This document shows, one piece after another, positions 9,701-20,278 of a stretch of 28,017 nucleotides of DNA (position 1 is its first letter; each line of letters opens with the position of its first letter). The DNA is taken from contig JAPTJF010000624.1 of the NCBI GenBank assembly GCA_029339195.1, forward strand, positions 1 through 28,017, in the 5' to 3' direction. The notes beneath the pieces are model-generated. The model was given only the letters and a program-made list of their open reading frames with translations, had not been told where the DNA came from and made no database searches. This DNA comes from Micractinium sp. NFX-FRZ. Taxonomy: Eukaryota > Chlorophyta > Trebouxiophyceae > Chlorellales > Chlorellaceae. Position numbers and translations under genes: made by a program.

Positions 9701-12050
9701 CTCTGCCTGCTGCGAGCGTGCTGTGGCCCCTGCCAGCCGCCCCGGCCGCCGGGCCTGCCGCCCCACCCCCCGCCCACCTGAGTCTGCGGGGAGGCGTTGT
9801 CGTACACCCCCGCCACAGTCATGATATATGCGTACAGCCAGGTGATGCCCAGGCCCAGCAGCACGGGGAACAGGCTGAACAGGGGCAGCCTGCAGGGGGG
9901 TGGGAAAAGGGGGGGCCAGCAGGTAGGACCGCAGGAGCGCGCGCGGCTGTGCGGGGCATGTGTGAGATGATGCCGCGGCGCAGGCCTGTGCAGCACAACG
10001 CATGACTGTGGCCCGCCGTTGAAACCGGCCCTCAACAGCATCCCCTGATGCCATCCCCCAGGCGCCTCCCTGCCACAGCCAGCACGACGTGCATGCTGCC
10101 AGCACGCTGAGCGCGCACCCAAAGACGTGGACGCGGCGCAGGTGGAAGGCCATGACGATGATGAGCACCATGACGGGCAGGCCCAGCTGGACGCACTGCC
10201 CCACGACGGGCCAGCCGGCGCCGTAGAGGGAGAGCCCCAGGATGGAGATGTTGACGCCGATGGTGATGGGGGACAGGTGCCTGCGAGAGAAAGAACGGGG
10301 GGTGGGGGGCGGGGGGGAGAGGGGGAGAGAGGGTGAGCGCAAAGTGGGACAGGTAAGCCCTGAAGGGCAGCAGTGCGGAGATGGAAAACGGATGAGCAAG
10401 CGCGCGCACAGCTGTGAGCGTGGGGCCAGATGCCGCTCTGGGAGCGTACCTCCACACCGCCACGCATGCCCACGCCGGCACCGCGCAGTCAGCCACCAGC
10501 ACGGAACCCAGGCGCCTGCACTCACTTGAGCAGCCAGTAGAAGATGCCGAACAGCGCCAGGCCCAGGGCTATGAGAGCGGAGCCGATGATGCCGCCTTGC
10601 AGCACGCGCATGGTGTACTGCAAAGGGCGGGCGGGCGGGCGGGCGGGCAGAGAACAGGAGCGATTGGGGGGAGGTGAGGAAGAAGGCGCAGCATGGGTTG
10701 AGGTGTCTTCCAACCATGTGGCAGGTGTACAGGGCTCAGACTTTGCACAGCAGAGGCCTGTAGGGCCGGCGCAAGGTACCTGGCTACCTAAAACCTACCG
10801 AGGCCTGCAACAACCAAACCCTACCCCACTTCACGTCGGTCCCTGTAAGCCACTGATTACTCACCAGGAAGCGCTCGTGCTCGCCCTCAAACGTGTTGGA
10901 CGCCTTGATCTGCGCCGTCAGCGCCAGCACAGGCGAGATGTAGGCAAAGGAGCCCCCCTGCGGGGCACGGTGCAGGCCGCGGGCGGGGGCGGCGGTGAGT
11001 CCCTGCGTGCACGCGCCTGCCCGGGCCCACGCCAGGCCTCCCCCTGCAGCCGACAGGCGTGCATGCAAGAACAACACAGGGTACTCGGCGCCTCCCCCAT
11101 GCCCTGCCCCGCGGGCCCTGCCCCTTGCACCCTCTGCACCCACCTGCACGATGGGCAGCCGGGCCCCCAGCGCCGTCTGCAGCAGGGTGTTAATGCCCGA
11201 AGCCAGGAAACAGGTGCACACCACGTTGGCCACATCTGCGGGCGGTTGGCCGGGCGGGCAGCGGGGAGGGGTTGGGAGTCAGGGAGGCAGGGTCGAAGAG
11301 AGCAGAGCAGGGAGGGCCAGGCGGGGGCGCGCATCTGTGCCACATTTGCGTGCCAGTGGGAGCAGGCGGGCAGGGGCTCGGGCACTGCCGGCACCAGTGG
11401 CGTGCTGTGCCGCTGCCCCTCACCCTTGGTGGTACCACCCATGGCGGGCACCAGCAGAAGCGGGATGAGCACCGTGCTGCCGAGCATTGTCATGAACGTC
11501 TGGATGCCCTGCACACAGCGTGGGCAGAGAGCGCAATGAGGGGGCGAGTGCGCAATGAGGGGGCGAGAGCGCATGAGGGGGCGAGTGCCACATCAGCGCT
11601 TTTAATTGGCGGCACGCTGGGCCAGTTGGGCCGGCGCCGCGCCTGGTCTGCCTGCCCGCCGCATGCCCACCTGCCCTCCCCCTTGAAACATGCGCTCACC
11701 AGGAGAATGGTGAGCGGCCACGGAGGAATATCTCGCACGCCATAGCGCACTGTGCAGAGGAAGGTGGAGGAGCGGCTTGAGGGCGACAGCGGGCGGCGGC
11801 AAGGCGGGACCAGGAGGTGGCAAAGCCCTAGCTGCACCAACCGTTCGGCGCACTCCACCACGCATTGAGAATGTGCTGCATGGATGTGCTGAGCAGTGCG
11901 CACACCTCGCCCTTGCGTGCTTTTGCCGACTGCAGAGGTCGCGGGCCCGCCATCTGCTTCCGGAGCCTCCGCCTCCTTCTCAGAGGTTTCTGCAGCAGCA
12001 CCCCCATGTTTACTCTCGTCGGTGCCGCTGTCGGGCAGTCCTTCCTCCAT
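6774..12050 (-). CDS. Nucleobase-ascorbate transporter (NAT/NCS2 family)
   Basis: Integral membrane permease for purines/pyrimidines (or ascorbate), usually proton-coupled in plants. Minus-strand exons: 12050-11906, 11749-11700, 11508-11424, 11235-11144, 10957-10865, 10617-10526, 10280-10119, 9889-9778, 9597-9517, 9280-9202, 9011-8871, 8579-8490, 8287-8201, 7876-7821, 7583-7360, 7180-7138, 7016-6774; 624 aa with consistent phases. Landmarks in order: YGVRDIPPWPLTILL before TM1; GSTVLIPLLLVPAMGG; GLPLFSLFPVLLGLGITWLY; WIRVPYPGQWGAPIF; the TM8 acidic stretch PAALESIGDYYAAARL; the NAT signature ENVGAISVTG then ASRR, fitting [QEP]-N-x-G-x4-T-[RKG]; GLSVPAYF; ALMACLLLDLTIP; and a tail LYGWPFGLTP. 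The QH pair usual in TM1 is QT here (GIQTFMTMLG). The intron 9281-9516 appears to be GC-AG, and the last intron has a duplicated acceptor. Substrate cannot be read from sequence. Confidence 0.93.
7002..7097 (-). repeat. 20-bp direct repeat duplicating a 3' splice site
   Basis: GGGCCAACCATACAACTGCA occurs at 7002-7021 and at 7078-7097. On the minus strand each copy reads TGCAG followed by TTGTATGGTTGGCCC, so both provide an AG acceptor and the same first codons (LYGWP) of the last transporter exon. They are 76 nt apart, so use of the upstream copy changes the frame and ends at a stop near 6967. Confidence 0.85.
7117..7138 (-). repeat. G-quadruplex-like GGGT tract at a 5' splice site
   Basis: On the transcript strand, five GGG runs separated by single T residues start inside the donor GTGGGT directly after exon 7180-7138 of the transporter. 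Such a tract can fold as a G-quadruplex in RNA. Confidence 0.75.
7725..7805 (+). repeat. GCAGGCGGGTGCG minisatellite in transporter intron
   Basis: Repeated imperfect GCAGGCGGGTGCG-type units in the intron between exons 7876-7821 and 7583-7360. No coding role. Confidence 0.65.
9281..9516 (-). other. GC-AG intron of the NAT gene
   Basis: The donor on the minus strand is CAG/GCAAGC (bases 9516-9515 are GC) and the acceptor is CTCCTGCAG. The join gives PYPGQ-WGAPIF, which matches the NAT family pattern (PYPFQWG) without gap. I found no GT donor that preserves this. Confidence 0.8.
9612..9640 (+). repeat. GGGCA pentanucleotide repeat in transporter intron
   Basis: Five GGGCA units in the intron between exons 9889-9778 and 9597-9517; G-quadruplex potential is on the plus (non-transcript) strand. 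Confidence 0.7.
11527..11589 (+). repeat. Minisatellite of about 19 bp in transporter intron
   Basis: Three to four units of GAGTGCGCAATGAGGGGGC (variants GAGAGCGCATGAGGGGGC) between exons 11749-11700 and 11508-11424, close to the exon 11508 acceptor. Confidence 0.75.
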
Positions 12051-12426
12051 GACCGAGAGCGCGCAGTTGTCGCGGGCAAGCTCTGCTGCAGTGCAGTCGG
12101 CAAACGCAAATAAACCTGCTATAAATAATGTAAACAAGCGGCGGAGGTGCACCTTGATACGTCAAACCCTAGATTTGTGTCCTGGCTGGCATTAGGTCAA
12201 GTAGGGCAAATCGCATATGGGCTCATTTTGCCCAATGGAAAATGTATCAGTCGGATTTCACATGTTTTTCCTGGTGCCAGCAGCATGCGAGGGTGGGAAG
12301 GGCATGCATTTGGAGGCAGTCCAATGGCAGGTGCAGGGCGTGGGCGTCTGAATGTGAAGCGGATACGAGGAGTGGTCTCAATGGCAGTGCAGGTGGGCAG
12401 AAGGCAACGGTTCAAACGGAACAGCG
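12051..12426. other. Intergenic: NAT promoter and AP2 gene 3' UTR
   Basis: The transporter frame stays open upstream of its ATG back to about 12152 but no earlier ATG is seen. A less GC-rich stretch at 12110-12150 is a plausible promoter region. No further gene supported. Confidence 0.5.
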
Positions 12427-12692
12427 CTACAGCGGTGGCTCTGCAAACATGCGGAGAGCGGCCTCAATGCTGGCCAGCTCGCGGGCCGCACGGGATGCCA
12501 CGGCTGGCGGCAGCAGGGGCAGGCCAGCGCCTTCGGTCTGGTGCACAACAGGGCCGGCCGGGGCTGCCGGCTGCTCCGCCTGCCGCGCCTGCTGGGCATG
12601 CTGCGGGGCCGACACCTGCTGCGCCGGCAGCGGCGCCACATCCACAGGCGTCCTCTGGCCTGGCCCAGTCTCTGACAACTCAAACCGCCCCC

Positions 12693-12724
<32 letters not shown>

Positions 12725-15431
12725 TGCTGCTGCCTCTGCTGCTGCTGCTGCTCAGTAGGGAGTTGGTGGCGCAGCTCGGCTTGCAGCGCGATGTTGAAGG
12801 CGGGGTGGTGCGATGGCGCAAGCTGGGGGCTGAGCAGCGTCACAAAGCTGCGTGGGCTGCACGCCTGCGGCCATACCAGGCACGGCGGCGGGGTGGCCAC
12901 AGGCGGCGGCAGCGGCAGGGACGCACCGCCACCCACGGCCGGCATCGGGGTGCAGGCGATGAAGCCTCCGCCGCCGCCACCGCCGCCGCCGCTGCTGGGC
13001 ACGACAGGCAGGTGCTGGCCCCAGGGCAGCCCCTGGAGGGGCGTGATCTTCAGCGGGCTGTAGGGCTGCTGCCAGAGGAAGCTGGCCTGCTGTGCCGCCG
13101 CTGCTGCTGGGCTGGTGTTGGCTGGAATGCCCGGGTGCAGCAGGGGCGCCAGGGGTGGCAGACCATGCGGGCGCCGCTCGTGGCTGGGCGCTGTGCCCGC
13201 GGGTGCTGCTGCTGTCACGACCGGTGTGGCCAGGGAGAAGCCTCCTCCTGCTGCCTCCTGCTGGCCAGCTGCCAGGTGCCAGCTGGTGGGTGCTCCCCCT
13301 TCACTGCCCGTGGCCCGGCGTGCCACGTGGCGCTGCGGGCGCGCGCTGCCCACGCCACTGCTGCTTGCCCCCCCGCCGCCGCCGCCCCTGCTTGCCTGCA
13401 GCTGCTCCTGCGCCGCCTGCTGCTGCATCAGGCGCTGCTCTAGGCTCTCCAGGTCGGTGAAAGAGGCTGTGGGTGTGGGCGCCTTGCGCTTGTTTGTGCC
13501 GCGCGCGCTGACCGCGCCAGGTGCCGCACCCTGGCTGCTGGTGGCACCGGTGCCGCCTCCTGCCGTGCTCAGGCCCACACCTTGGCCCAGGGCAGAGCCC
13601 AGCCCGCTGCTGCTGCGGGACAGGGCCGCACCGGCACCGCCCCCGTGCCCGCCGCCCCCGCCGCCGCCGCCTCCACCCCCGCCGCCGCCCATGCCGCTGC
13701 TGGCTTTGCTTGCGTTAGCGGCAGCTCGGCGCGCACCGCTGGTGGAGGTGCGGGCGTCGGGCGACTTGCTGAACGCCCGCAGGGCAGCCACTACCTCTGC
13801 CTGCAGGAGTGCAGGAGGGGGCGGGACGGGATGCAAGGAGTTTGAGAGAGGCAAGACAAGTGAGCAGTGGGCATGCAAAAGGGGGACGGGGAGGTGCATT
13901 GAGCAGTGCCAGCCGGCTCCAGCTCCCTTTGCAACTTGCTCCCTGGACGCGGCACTGCTGCCCAGTCAGACCTCGCCGTGCATGCCCTCCCACACCTGCC
14001 CTGTCCCGGCGGCCCCAACCTGCACCGCCACTCCTCCTCTCTCGCTCTGCCACCTCTCCTCCCCGTCATTCATGCCCCGCCCACCTGCGACATCTGCTGC
14101 AGGTGGGGCATCACGTCCGAGTAGCTGTCTGCAGGGAGGGGAGGGGGGCGGGTGGGAGCAGTGGGTGGGGTGCCCTTCGAACCCGTTTCCCCCCCGGTGC
14201 CGTGCGCGTTTGTGTGCGTGTGATGTGGACCGTCACAGGTGGGCCGTTGGAGATGGGCCGCCGCAGTGGGTGGCGCCGGAACCTGCCAAACACCCCCTGG
14301 AGAGCCCTCAGTAGTGCCCAAGCATCCGTTTTCCATCTGCACACTTGCACTTGGCCAGCCGCCAACAACACGACCCACCCAGGCAGAACCCTGCTTTCTC
14401 CCACCAACCTACGGAGAAATTGAGGTCTTCGTCGCGCCACGCCTTGCTCTTGAGCGCCATCAGGTCGTGGGCGCACCCTGCCTGCTCCGGCACATCAAAT
14501 GCGCCTGCAGGGTGGGGAGCAAGCGCTTGCGGGTAGATGTGGTGGGTCAGGAGGGGCGGCGCGGGCTTTACTCAAATCGAACAGAGCCTTTGCAGCCTGC
14601 GAGAGCTTGCTTTCGAACCGCACGTGGTGCGCCGGCTCGGTGTGGTGCGGCGCTGCACTCGTGGCACCCCCAGCAATCCTACAACATGCCGCTCACCACA
14701 CTCCCCCCCCCCCCACCACCCTCGGAAAGAGGCACCCGCCCTGCCCCTCAGGCATGCCCCAGGCCTCACCCAAGTACAGCTGCTTCTTGTCCAGCCACAC
14801 CTGCAAAACATGGGGTGTAGGGCCAGCAGTGAAGTGCAGGTTTTAATCAGCCACGTTGAGCGCGAGGGCAGCCCAAGGCGAACCAGGGAAGGTGGGCGCC
14901 CCAAATTTAGAAGCGCTACACGTACGAGCCTGCCCCGCTGCCTCCTGGACTTCCTACCCATCAATCCTTTTCCTCCAACCTGCCCCTTCGCCCCCCTACT
15001 TTCCAGCCCTGCTCACATGCCCCTCATAGCGCTGGGTCCGCCTGCACAGCAGGCAGCAGCGACGGGCGCAAGGCGTGCATGGGCGCGGCGGCAACCAGCA
15101 TGGGCGCGGCGGCACTCGCCGCCGGCAGCGGCTCTGCCAACGGCCCTTGGACGCCCCCTCGAGCTGACCTCCGTGCATGTGTGAGTGTCTCGTTTCACAT
15201 CCCTCCCCCCTGGCACGCCTGCGCCCCCACCTTAGAAGCCACGCTCCCCACTGCTGCCCCTGCCAAAGCCAGTCCAAGGGGCTCCACTCACTTGTGCAGC
15301 GTCACACCAACAAGCCCCGTCTTGCCGGCCCGCGGCTTGGCGTCGCCCGCCTGCTGCCCGCTTATACCGCTGGCCTCGGCCGCTTTGGCCATACGGCGCT
15401 GCAGTGAGGACACAAAGGCAGAGGGCGTCAT
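12427..15431 (-). CDS. AP2/ERF-superfamily transcription factor, single AP2 domain
   Basis: Nuclear DNA-binding protein. Minus-strand exons: 15431-15292, 15041-15017, 14800-14770, 14504-14409, 14128-14085, 13800-12427; 569 aa, phases 2, 0, 1, 1, 0 consistent. The AP2 domain spans about residues 40-97 over four small exons: GLVGVTLHK / RTQRYEGH / VWLDKKQLYLG / AFDVPEQAGCAHDLMALK / LNFSV. It is followed by DSYSDVMPHLQQMSQAEVVA and ALRAFSK, equivalent to the linker after AP2 repeats of ANT/AIL-type plant proteins (NYxxEL...MSxxEyVAxLRR). The long last exon encodes a disordered tail with poly-Gly, a KRKAP basic patch (possible nuclear signal), and a Gln run at about 12690-12750. An alternative donor (TCC/GTAGGT) at the exon 4 end breaks frame; TAG/GTTGGT was chosen. 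It diverges from the RAV-type gene at 15906. Target genes unknown. Confidence 0.88.
12694..12755 (-). repeat. CAG/CTG tract encoding poly-Gln
   Basis: On the minus strand this encodes a Gln run with one Arg in the C-terminal half of the AP2 factor, as in many activation domains. Confidence 0.85.
13640..13690 (-). repeat. GGC/GGN tract encoding poly-Gly
   Basis: Encodes about fourteen consecutive Gly plus HGGG just after the AP2 domain region of the AP2 factor. Confidence 0.8.
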
Positions 15432-15905
15432 GGTGTTGGATGGCTAGGCTGCCTGCCGAGGCCCTTGGAACCAAAACAGGCCCTTGAGGATTGGGAGGAA
15501 AGCTGGGGTGCTCGCTCCCTTACCTGCAGAGACAGTTTCTATAGCCACCCACGTCGCACGTTTTATCTGAAAAGTAAACAAAAACATGGTCCAGCGCTAT
15601 AAGGGGCGCTATGAGGTGAACAGAGGGAGATGGCGAGGGAGGCAGGCAGGCACGCCGGCGCGGCGCCGGCGGCACACTTGTGGAAAGTAATAATTGATTT
15701 CAAGTTCATTCACAATGGATATATCAACACATGTTCACAAATACTCCTTCCCCCCCAGGCACAGCTGATCCTTGGGAAGCCCAAGATCAGGCGGTGCCCG
15801 GCCTTCCTGCCAGCCTGGCGCCGCCCCAACTTTGAATGCCCCCATGTCCCCCCACCGCATCCCGCTGTCTCAATTTGGTCTTATACTGCCGGACAGGCTA
15901 TACAC
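15432..15905. promoter_or_regulatory. Divergent intergenic region between AP2 and RAV-type genes
   Basis: About 474 bases separate the start codons of two transcription-factor genes on opposite strands, so this is a candidate bidirectional promoter. Two AT-richer patches stand out at about 15555-15590 and 15680-15745. An in-frame ATG at 15630 would extend the plus-strand gene by 92 residues through the AT-rich patch, but that extension does not look like protein-coding sequence. Confidence 0.55.
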
Positions 15906-18900
15906 ATGCAGGAGCTGTGCACTGTGGAAGCAATTGGCGGGGGGTGGGCCGTCCGGCTGGCGGGAGGCCAGCAGATCTGCACGCAAAAGGATGAGGCTGA
16001 CGCAAACGAGATAGCGGATCTTGTTACGTTCAAGCGCGCCCTGGATTTGGGCGTCTCACTCGACACCGTGCTGCTGCGCCTGCCAAACGCTCGGGACGAG
16101 TTCAGGGAGTCCGAGGAGGTGCGTGCAGATTTGTCGCTGCGAGCCCGGGCGTCTGTCAGCGGCTGCCGCCTGCCGCCGCTGCCTGCCGCCACACCGTCCG
16201 CCGCCACCCTGCTGCGCCGCCTGGCCCTTGCGCCGACGCCGGCGCTGTGCGGTAGCCTTTCAGTGCCGCTGTTGGCCCTGCACTCCTCTGCCATGCCTGC
16301 AGGAGCTGCGCAAGCTGAGCTGGAGCCAGCTTCTCAACAACCTGGGAGCCTCGCAGCAGCCTGACGCTGACGACGAGTTGGAAGTGGCGGCGGCAGCAGC
16401 AGCAGCAGACTCTGGGGACGCGGATGGGCCTGCGGCGCACAGCAGCAGCCAGGTGCCATCGCTGCAGGATGTAACAGACTTTGGGTCGGCGCCTATTGGC
16501 TCTGGGGAGCAGCAGGCGCAGCAGCCGGCAAGCACTATGCAGCAGCAGCAGCAGCAGCAGCAGCACCGGCAGCAGCCGGCGGGCACTGAGCAGCAGCCGG
16601 CGGGTACGGAGCAGCAGCAAGCTGCAGGCGGGGGAGCAGCACCCGCAGCGGGAGGTGCAGGGGCAGCGCAGGCGCCAGCGGTGACCGACAGTTTCTCGCC
16701 TCCCCCCAAGCTGCTGGGCTGCTACCGGCAGACAAACAAGCCCAGCGTGCTCACCGTGCAGGTGAGGACAGTGGGCATGCAAAGCAGGGGAAGGCGCCCG
16801 GACCAGCACTTGGCAGGCCAGGGCGCCAGCGCATCCACCTGTATTGGGTGCTCTTTTGTTCTTGCCGAGCAGCAGTTGGCATTGGGCGGTGACATTCTTT
16901 CTTGCCGAGCAGCAGCTGGCATTGGGCAGTGCCACATGGGAAGGTGCCCGCCGCGGCCATCTGTTGCTGGCGCCACCAGCGCTGCCCGCCCTGCCCCCCC
17001 CGCAGATCAGCCTGTCCAAGTCACTGGGAGAGAAGCAGACGACGAATTTCTTGTGAGGGGGCACACCTGCCTGGTGTGCACTGTCGGTCCCATGCCTGGG
17101 CCAACACTGTGCCGCTGGTGCCTGCTGGCCCTCCCCTTCCTGCCTGTGCATGCGGGACTACACGTGTGGCATTGCCACTCAGGCGCGTTGCTGCATGCTC
17201 CCTTCTCCTGCTGCAGCGGCAGCTACACAGTGCCAGAGGCGGCAGGCATGGCGCGCGATGCGATTGTGGTGTGGGAGAGGCTGCGCCGGGGAGGTGCGCG
17301 GTGGCACTTGTTTGTGGGGAGGGGAGTGCAGAGCGGGTCGCCTTGCAGGGCCCAAAGGCGGCAAACGTTGAGCGGGCTCTTTTTTATTACAGAAAGGGTG
17401 TGGTGCCGCGTTTGTGCTTCGGGTGCCAGGGAGGGGGACTTGCCACTTCTGGGAGGTTTCCCCAGGGAGCGCCACATACGCCACCGACAAACGAAGTCAA
17501 AATGTGCCCACTCGCCTCCCTTGCCCTGCCCTGCGCCCCTGTGCCCCCCTCGTGCCCCGCAGACCCGCTGCACATCCGCCCCTACAACTTCCCCCTGTCA
17601 CTGTACACCAGCAATGCGGGTCTCATGGCTGAGCTGGCGGCCTGTGCTGACGTGGACGCGCTCAAGGCGTACATCAAGAGGTGTGCAGGGGTCGGGACCT
17701 TGAGCAGCAGCACAGAAACCCAGCGGCGGGCAGCAGATGGGTGGCACAATACATGCACGCATGAGTACACACACACAGCCTGGCAGTGCCCAGCAGGCGC
17801 AGGCTCCCGCCCGCCGAGCCTGCCCACTCATGCCCTTGCGCCCATCTTACACGAAGCCCCACCCAACACATATGCCCATCTCGCGTTGCCACCTCCGCAG
17901 GCAGTTCCAGGGGCCCGACGGGCAAGCGGCAGCAGCAGCAGAAGTGGCAGCAGCGGGCGCGGTGGTGCCGGCCATGCCGCCAATCGGGCCAACGGCGGGA
18001 GAACGGAAGGCAGCGAAGGAGGCGGCGGCAGTGGCGGCGGCAGCGGCAGCGGTGGTGGCGGCTGCCGGCACTCCAAAAGTTGCTGCTGCAGCAGCTGCAG
18101 CGGCAGAAGGAGGAGGCAGCGGCAGCGGCAGCGGGGGCGGCGCACGGAACCAGTGGAGGGTGCTGGCGGGAGGCGGCGGCGTGCACAAGGTGATGCCTCA
18201 TAAGTGCGAGAGAGCTGTGTACATCTCTGGTGAGTGAGCCTTTAACTAGTGAGGCAGGGCAGGGGGCTGCCTGCAGCCCTGCCTGCATGTTCTTGACCCT
18301 GCCATTGGGTCGGCTCAACCAAAACATAAATTTGCAATTCGGCCTGTCCACTGAGTTTGCCCCGCTTGCTTGAGACGACTGCAACCCCGCCTGGCTTCGC
18401 ACCAGCTTGGGTGCCTGCCCGTCGGTCTCCCTCTGCACTGCCTGCCCCCTGCACGCGCCCGCCTGCGACCCCTGCCCCTGCCCTCCCTGCCTGCCGCGCC
18501 CTGCAGAGATGGCATGGGAGGCGCTGTTTGGCAGCCAAGAGGCGCGGCCCCACCCGTGCTGCTGCATCAGCCCACCGGCAGCTACTTCCCCGTGGACGCG
18601 AGCCATGACCCCACCAAGGCAGCCTTCCGCCTGGGCAAGGGGTGGGTGACTGCCGCCAAGGTGCTGCGGGTGAGGCAGGGCGACACTCTGGTGCTGAAGC
18701 GGGCAGGCAGCGGCAGTGGCGTCGGCGACGACGGCGCCGGGACAGGAGGAGAAGCAGAGGGGGCGGCTGTGGCAGCAGAAGCTGGTAAGCAGCAGCAGAA
18801 TCCACTTCTGCTGGTGTCAGTTGTGCACGCTACTGCAGCCCCCAACGGCGGTGCTGCGGCGCAGGGGGTGCAGGGGGATGCGGCAGCGGCGGGAGCCCCT

Positions 18901-19978
18901 CCGAGTGGCGGTAGCGGCGCTGGTGCCTCACCGCTGGCTGGAAAGAAGCGCACAGCAGAGGCAGCAGGGCTGCTGAGGAGCCCAGGAGGCGCTGCCAAGC
19001 AGCTGTGTGTCGACACGATGCTGGCAGCGGCGAGCAGCAGGCAGCAGCAACAGGAGCAGCAGCAGCAGCAGCCGGCAGTGAAAGTCGAGCCTACAGAGCA
19101 GGCGCAGCAACGTCAGCAGCAGGCAGCCGACACAACGGCGCCATCGCAGCAGCAAGGTCAGCAGGCGCAGCCGCAGGCGCAGCAGCAGCAGCACCACCAC
19201 CAGCCGATGCCACCCCCACAGCAGCCCGCTCAGGCGCAGCCCGGGCACAGGCCTGCGGCAGAGCCTGCAGCAGCAGCAGCAGCAGCAGCAGCTCCCGTGC
19301 CCCCCGAGGCGGCGGCAGCAGCACCAGCAGCAGCAGCAGCAACAGCAGCAGCTCCGGTGCCTCCCGAGGCGGCGGCGGCAGCAGCACCAGCACCAGCACC
19401 AGCAGCTCCGGTGCCTCCCGAACCAGCAGCAGCAGTGGCAGTGGCACCAGCGATACCGTCTGGTGCGGATCCCTACCAGCTGTACCGCGCCATGAAGCCA
19501 GCCGTCAAGGGCAGTGGCCTGCCAGGTGGGTCCCGCCCGGACGCTGTTGACATCATCACATGCTCTTGCCTCCTGTTTGGCCCCCGCTCCCGCCGTCTTT
19601 AATGCCCATCGCAGCACACTGCGTGCTGAGCACCGCGCTGTTCCTGGCTCCTGTCACAAGCAGCACCCACTGTCCGCTACCTCCCTGTGCTCCTGCTGAC
19701 CCCTCCCTGCCCCCGCCCCGCTCCATGCAGCCGCCATGCGTCATGCCTACTTCCAGGCCTTCATGCGCCTGCCAGCGTGGCAGCAGTGCATGCATTGTGA
19801 GGAGGTGACGGAGATGGCGGCCGAAGGGCTGCACCCCCAGCTGCGGCAGTTCTTGGAGAGCGAGGCGGCTGCCGGGGCAGCTGTGCTGGGGCAGGCTTCA
19901 GGGCAGCCGCCGGCAAGCACCATGAGCGGCGGCGGCGCCAGCGGGCAGGGCGGCGCCGACCGCATGTCTTGCCTCTGA
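15906..19978 (+). CDS. RAV-type transcription factor: AP2 plus B3 domains
   Basis: Nuclear DNA-binding regulator combining AP2 and B3 domains, as in the plant RAV (related to ABI3/VP1) class. Exons: 15906-16118, 16303-16761, 17006-17052, 17217-17293, 17563-17680, 17901-18233, 18507-19525, 19731-19978; about 837 aa. The AP2-like domain (residues about 205-285) reads LLGCYRQTNKPSVLTVQ / ISLSKSLGEKQTTNF / FGSYTVPEAAGMARDAIVVW / RPYNFP over three introns. The N-terminus (EADANEIADLVTFKRALDLG) may be a second, decayed AP2. The B3-like domain (about 396-490) includes CERAVYIS, GSYFPVDAS, FRLGKGWVTAAKVLRVRQGD and TLVLKR. A Gln/Ala/Pro-rich region with AAPVPPEAAA repeats follows, then a C-terminal module (ADPYQLYRAMK, LPAAMRHAYFQAFM) related to those of the two other B3 genes. 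The exon 6/7 join is ambiguous (18233/18507 or 18229/18509); both keep frame and differ by two residues. Confidence 0.83.
16540..16620 (+). repeat. CAG tract and QQPAGTE short repeats
   Basis: Encodes a Gln run followed by two PAGTEQQ units just before the AP2 domain of the RAV-type protein; low-complexity linker. Confidence 0.75.
16861..16930 (+). repeat. Tandem 30-bp direct repeat in RAV-type intron 2
   Basis: Copies at 16861-16890 and 16901-16930 start CTTGCCGAGCAGCAG and differ at two positions; period 40 bp. Located in intron 16762-17005. Confidence 0.85.
19265..19440 (+). repeat. GCA/GCG tracts and PVPPEAAA coding repeats
   Basis: Three imperfect units of Ala runs followed by APVPPE in exon 7 of the RAV-type gene, giving a low-complexity Pro/Ala region. 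Confidence 0.8.
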
Positions 19979-20056
19979 CCATACTTGGTGACAGTCAGTG
20001 ACGGAGCTGCCGCGTCGGGGACCCCTCCTCTAAAGACTCTCTACACAGACATAGGC

Positions 20057-20126
20057 GTCTACACATGCAACCCGTCTCTACACATGCAACTCTCTACACA
20101 TGCAACCCTCTCTACACATGCAAGGT
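20057..20126 (+). repeat. Tandem TCTACACATGCAAC repeat, four units
   Basis: Four imperfect units of about 17 bp built on CTACACATGCAA lie in the 3' UTR of the RAV-type gene; a related CTCTACACAGACA precedes them. Confidence 0.85.
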
Positions 20127-20273
20127 ATCTGATTCCCAGCCGCTCAGGTGTCCCCTTCCTCTGCCTACCCCCAGGGCCTGCACTTGCCGCAGCTCCCTCC
20201 TCAGAGTTGAGTGATGCACGCCTCCCGCACACACCATATCTGAGCTGCCTGCCACCGTTACTCCCCATGCGTC

Positions 20274-20278
20274 TGTAA
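20274..20278 (+). terminator. Possible TGTAA polyadenylation signal of the RAV-type gene
   Basis: TGTAA 296 nt after the stop codon, the only plus-strand copy I noticed between the convergent genes. Confidence 0.5.

Noticed and set aside
9238..10717. Long minus-strand frames reading through several transporter introns
   Set aside because: They cross clear GT-AG introns and only fragments match the NAT family, each in its own exon.
12242..13063. Plus-strand frame with Cys and Ala runs
   Set aside because: Antisense reading of the poly-Gln/Gly-rich last exon of the AP2 factor; no start context or domain.
13115..14314. Plus-strand frame of 399 codons
   Set aside because: Antisense shadow over the AP2 factor exons and introns; Pro/Cys-rich with no conserved content.
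15630..15905. Upstream in-frame ATG extending the RAV-type protein by 92 residues
   Set aside because: The extension is AT-richer than the coding sequence and has no recognisable domain; 15906 is preferred, though not proven.
18928..19617. Minus-strand frame of 229 codons rich in Cys, Trp and Leu
   Set aside because: Antisense of the CAG/GCA-rich exon 7 of the RAV-type gene.
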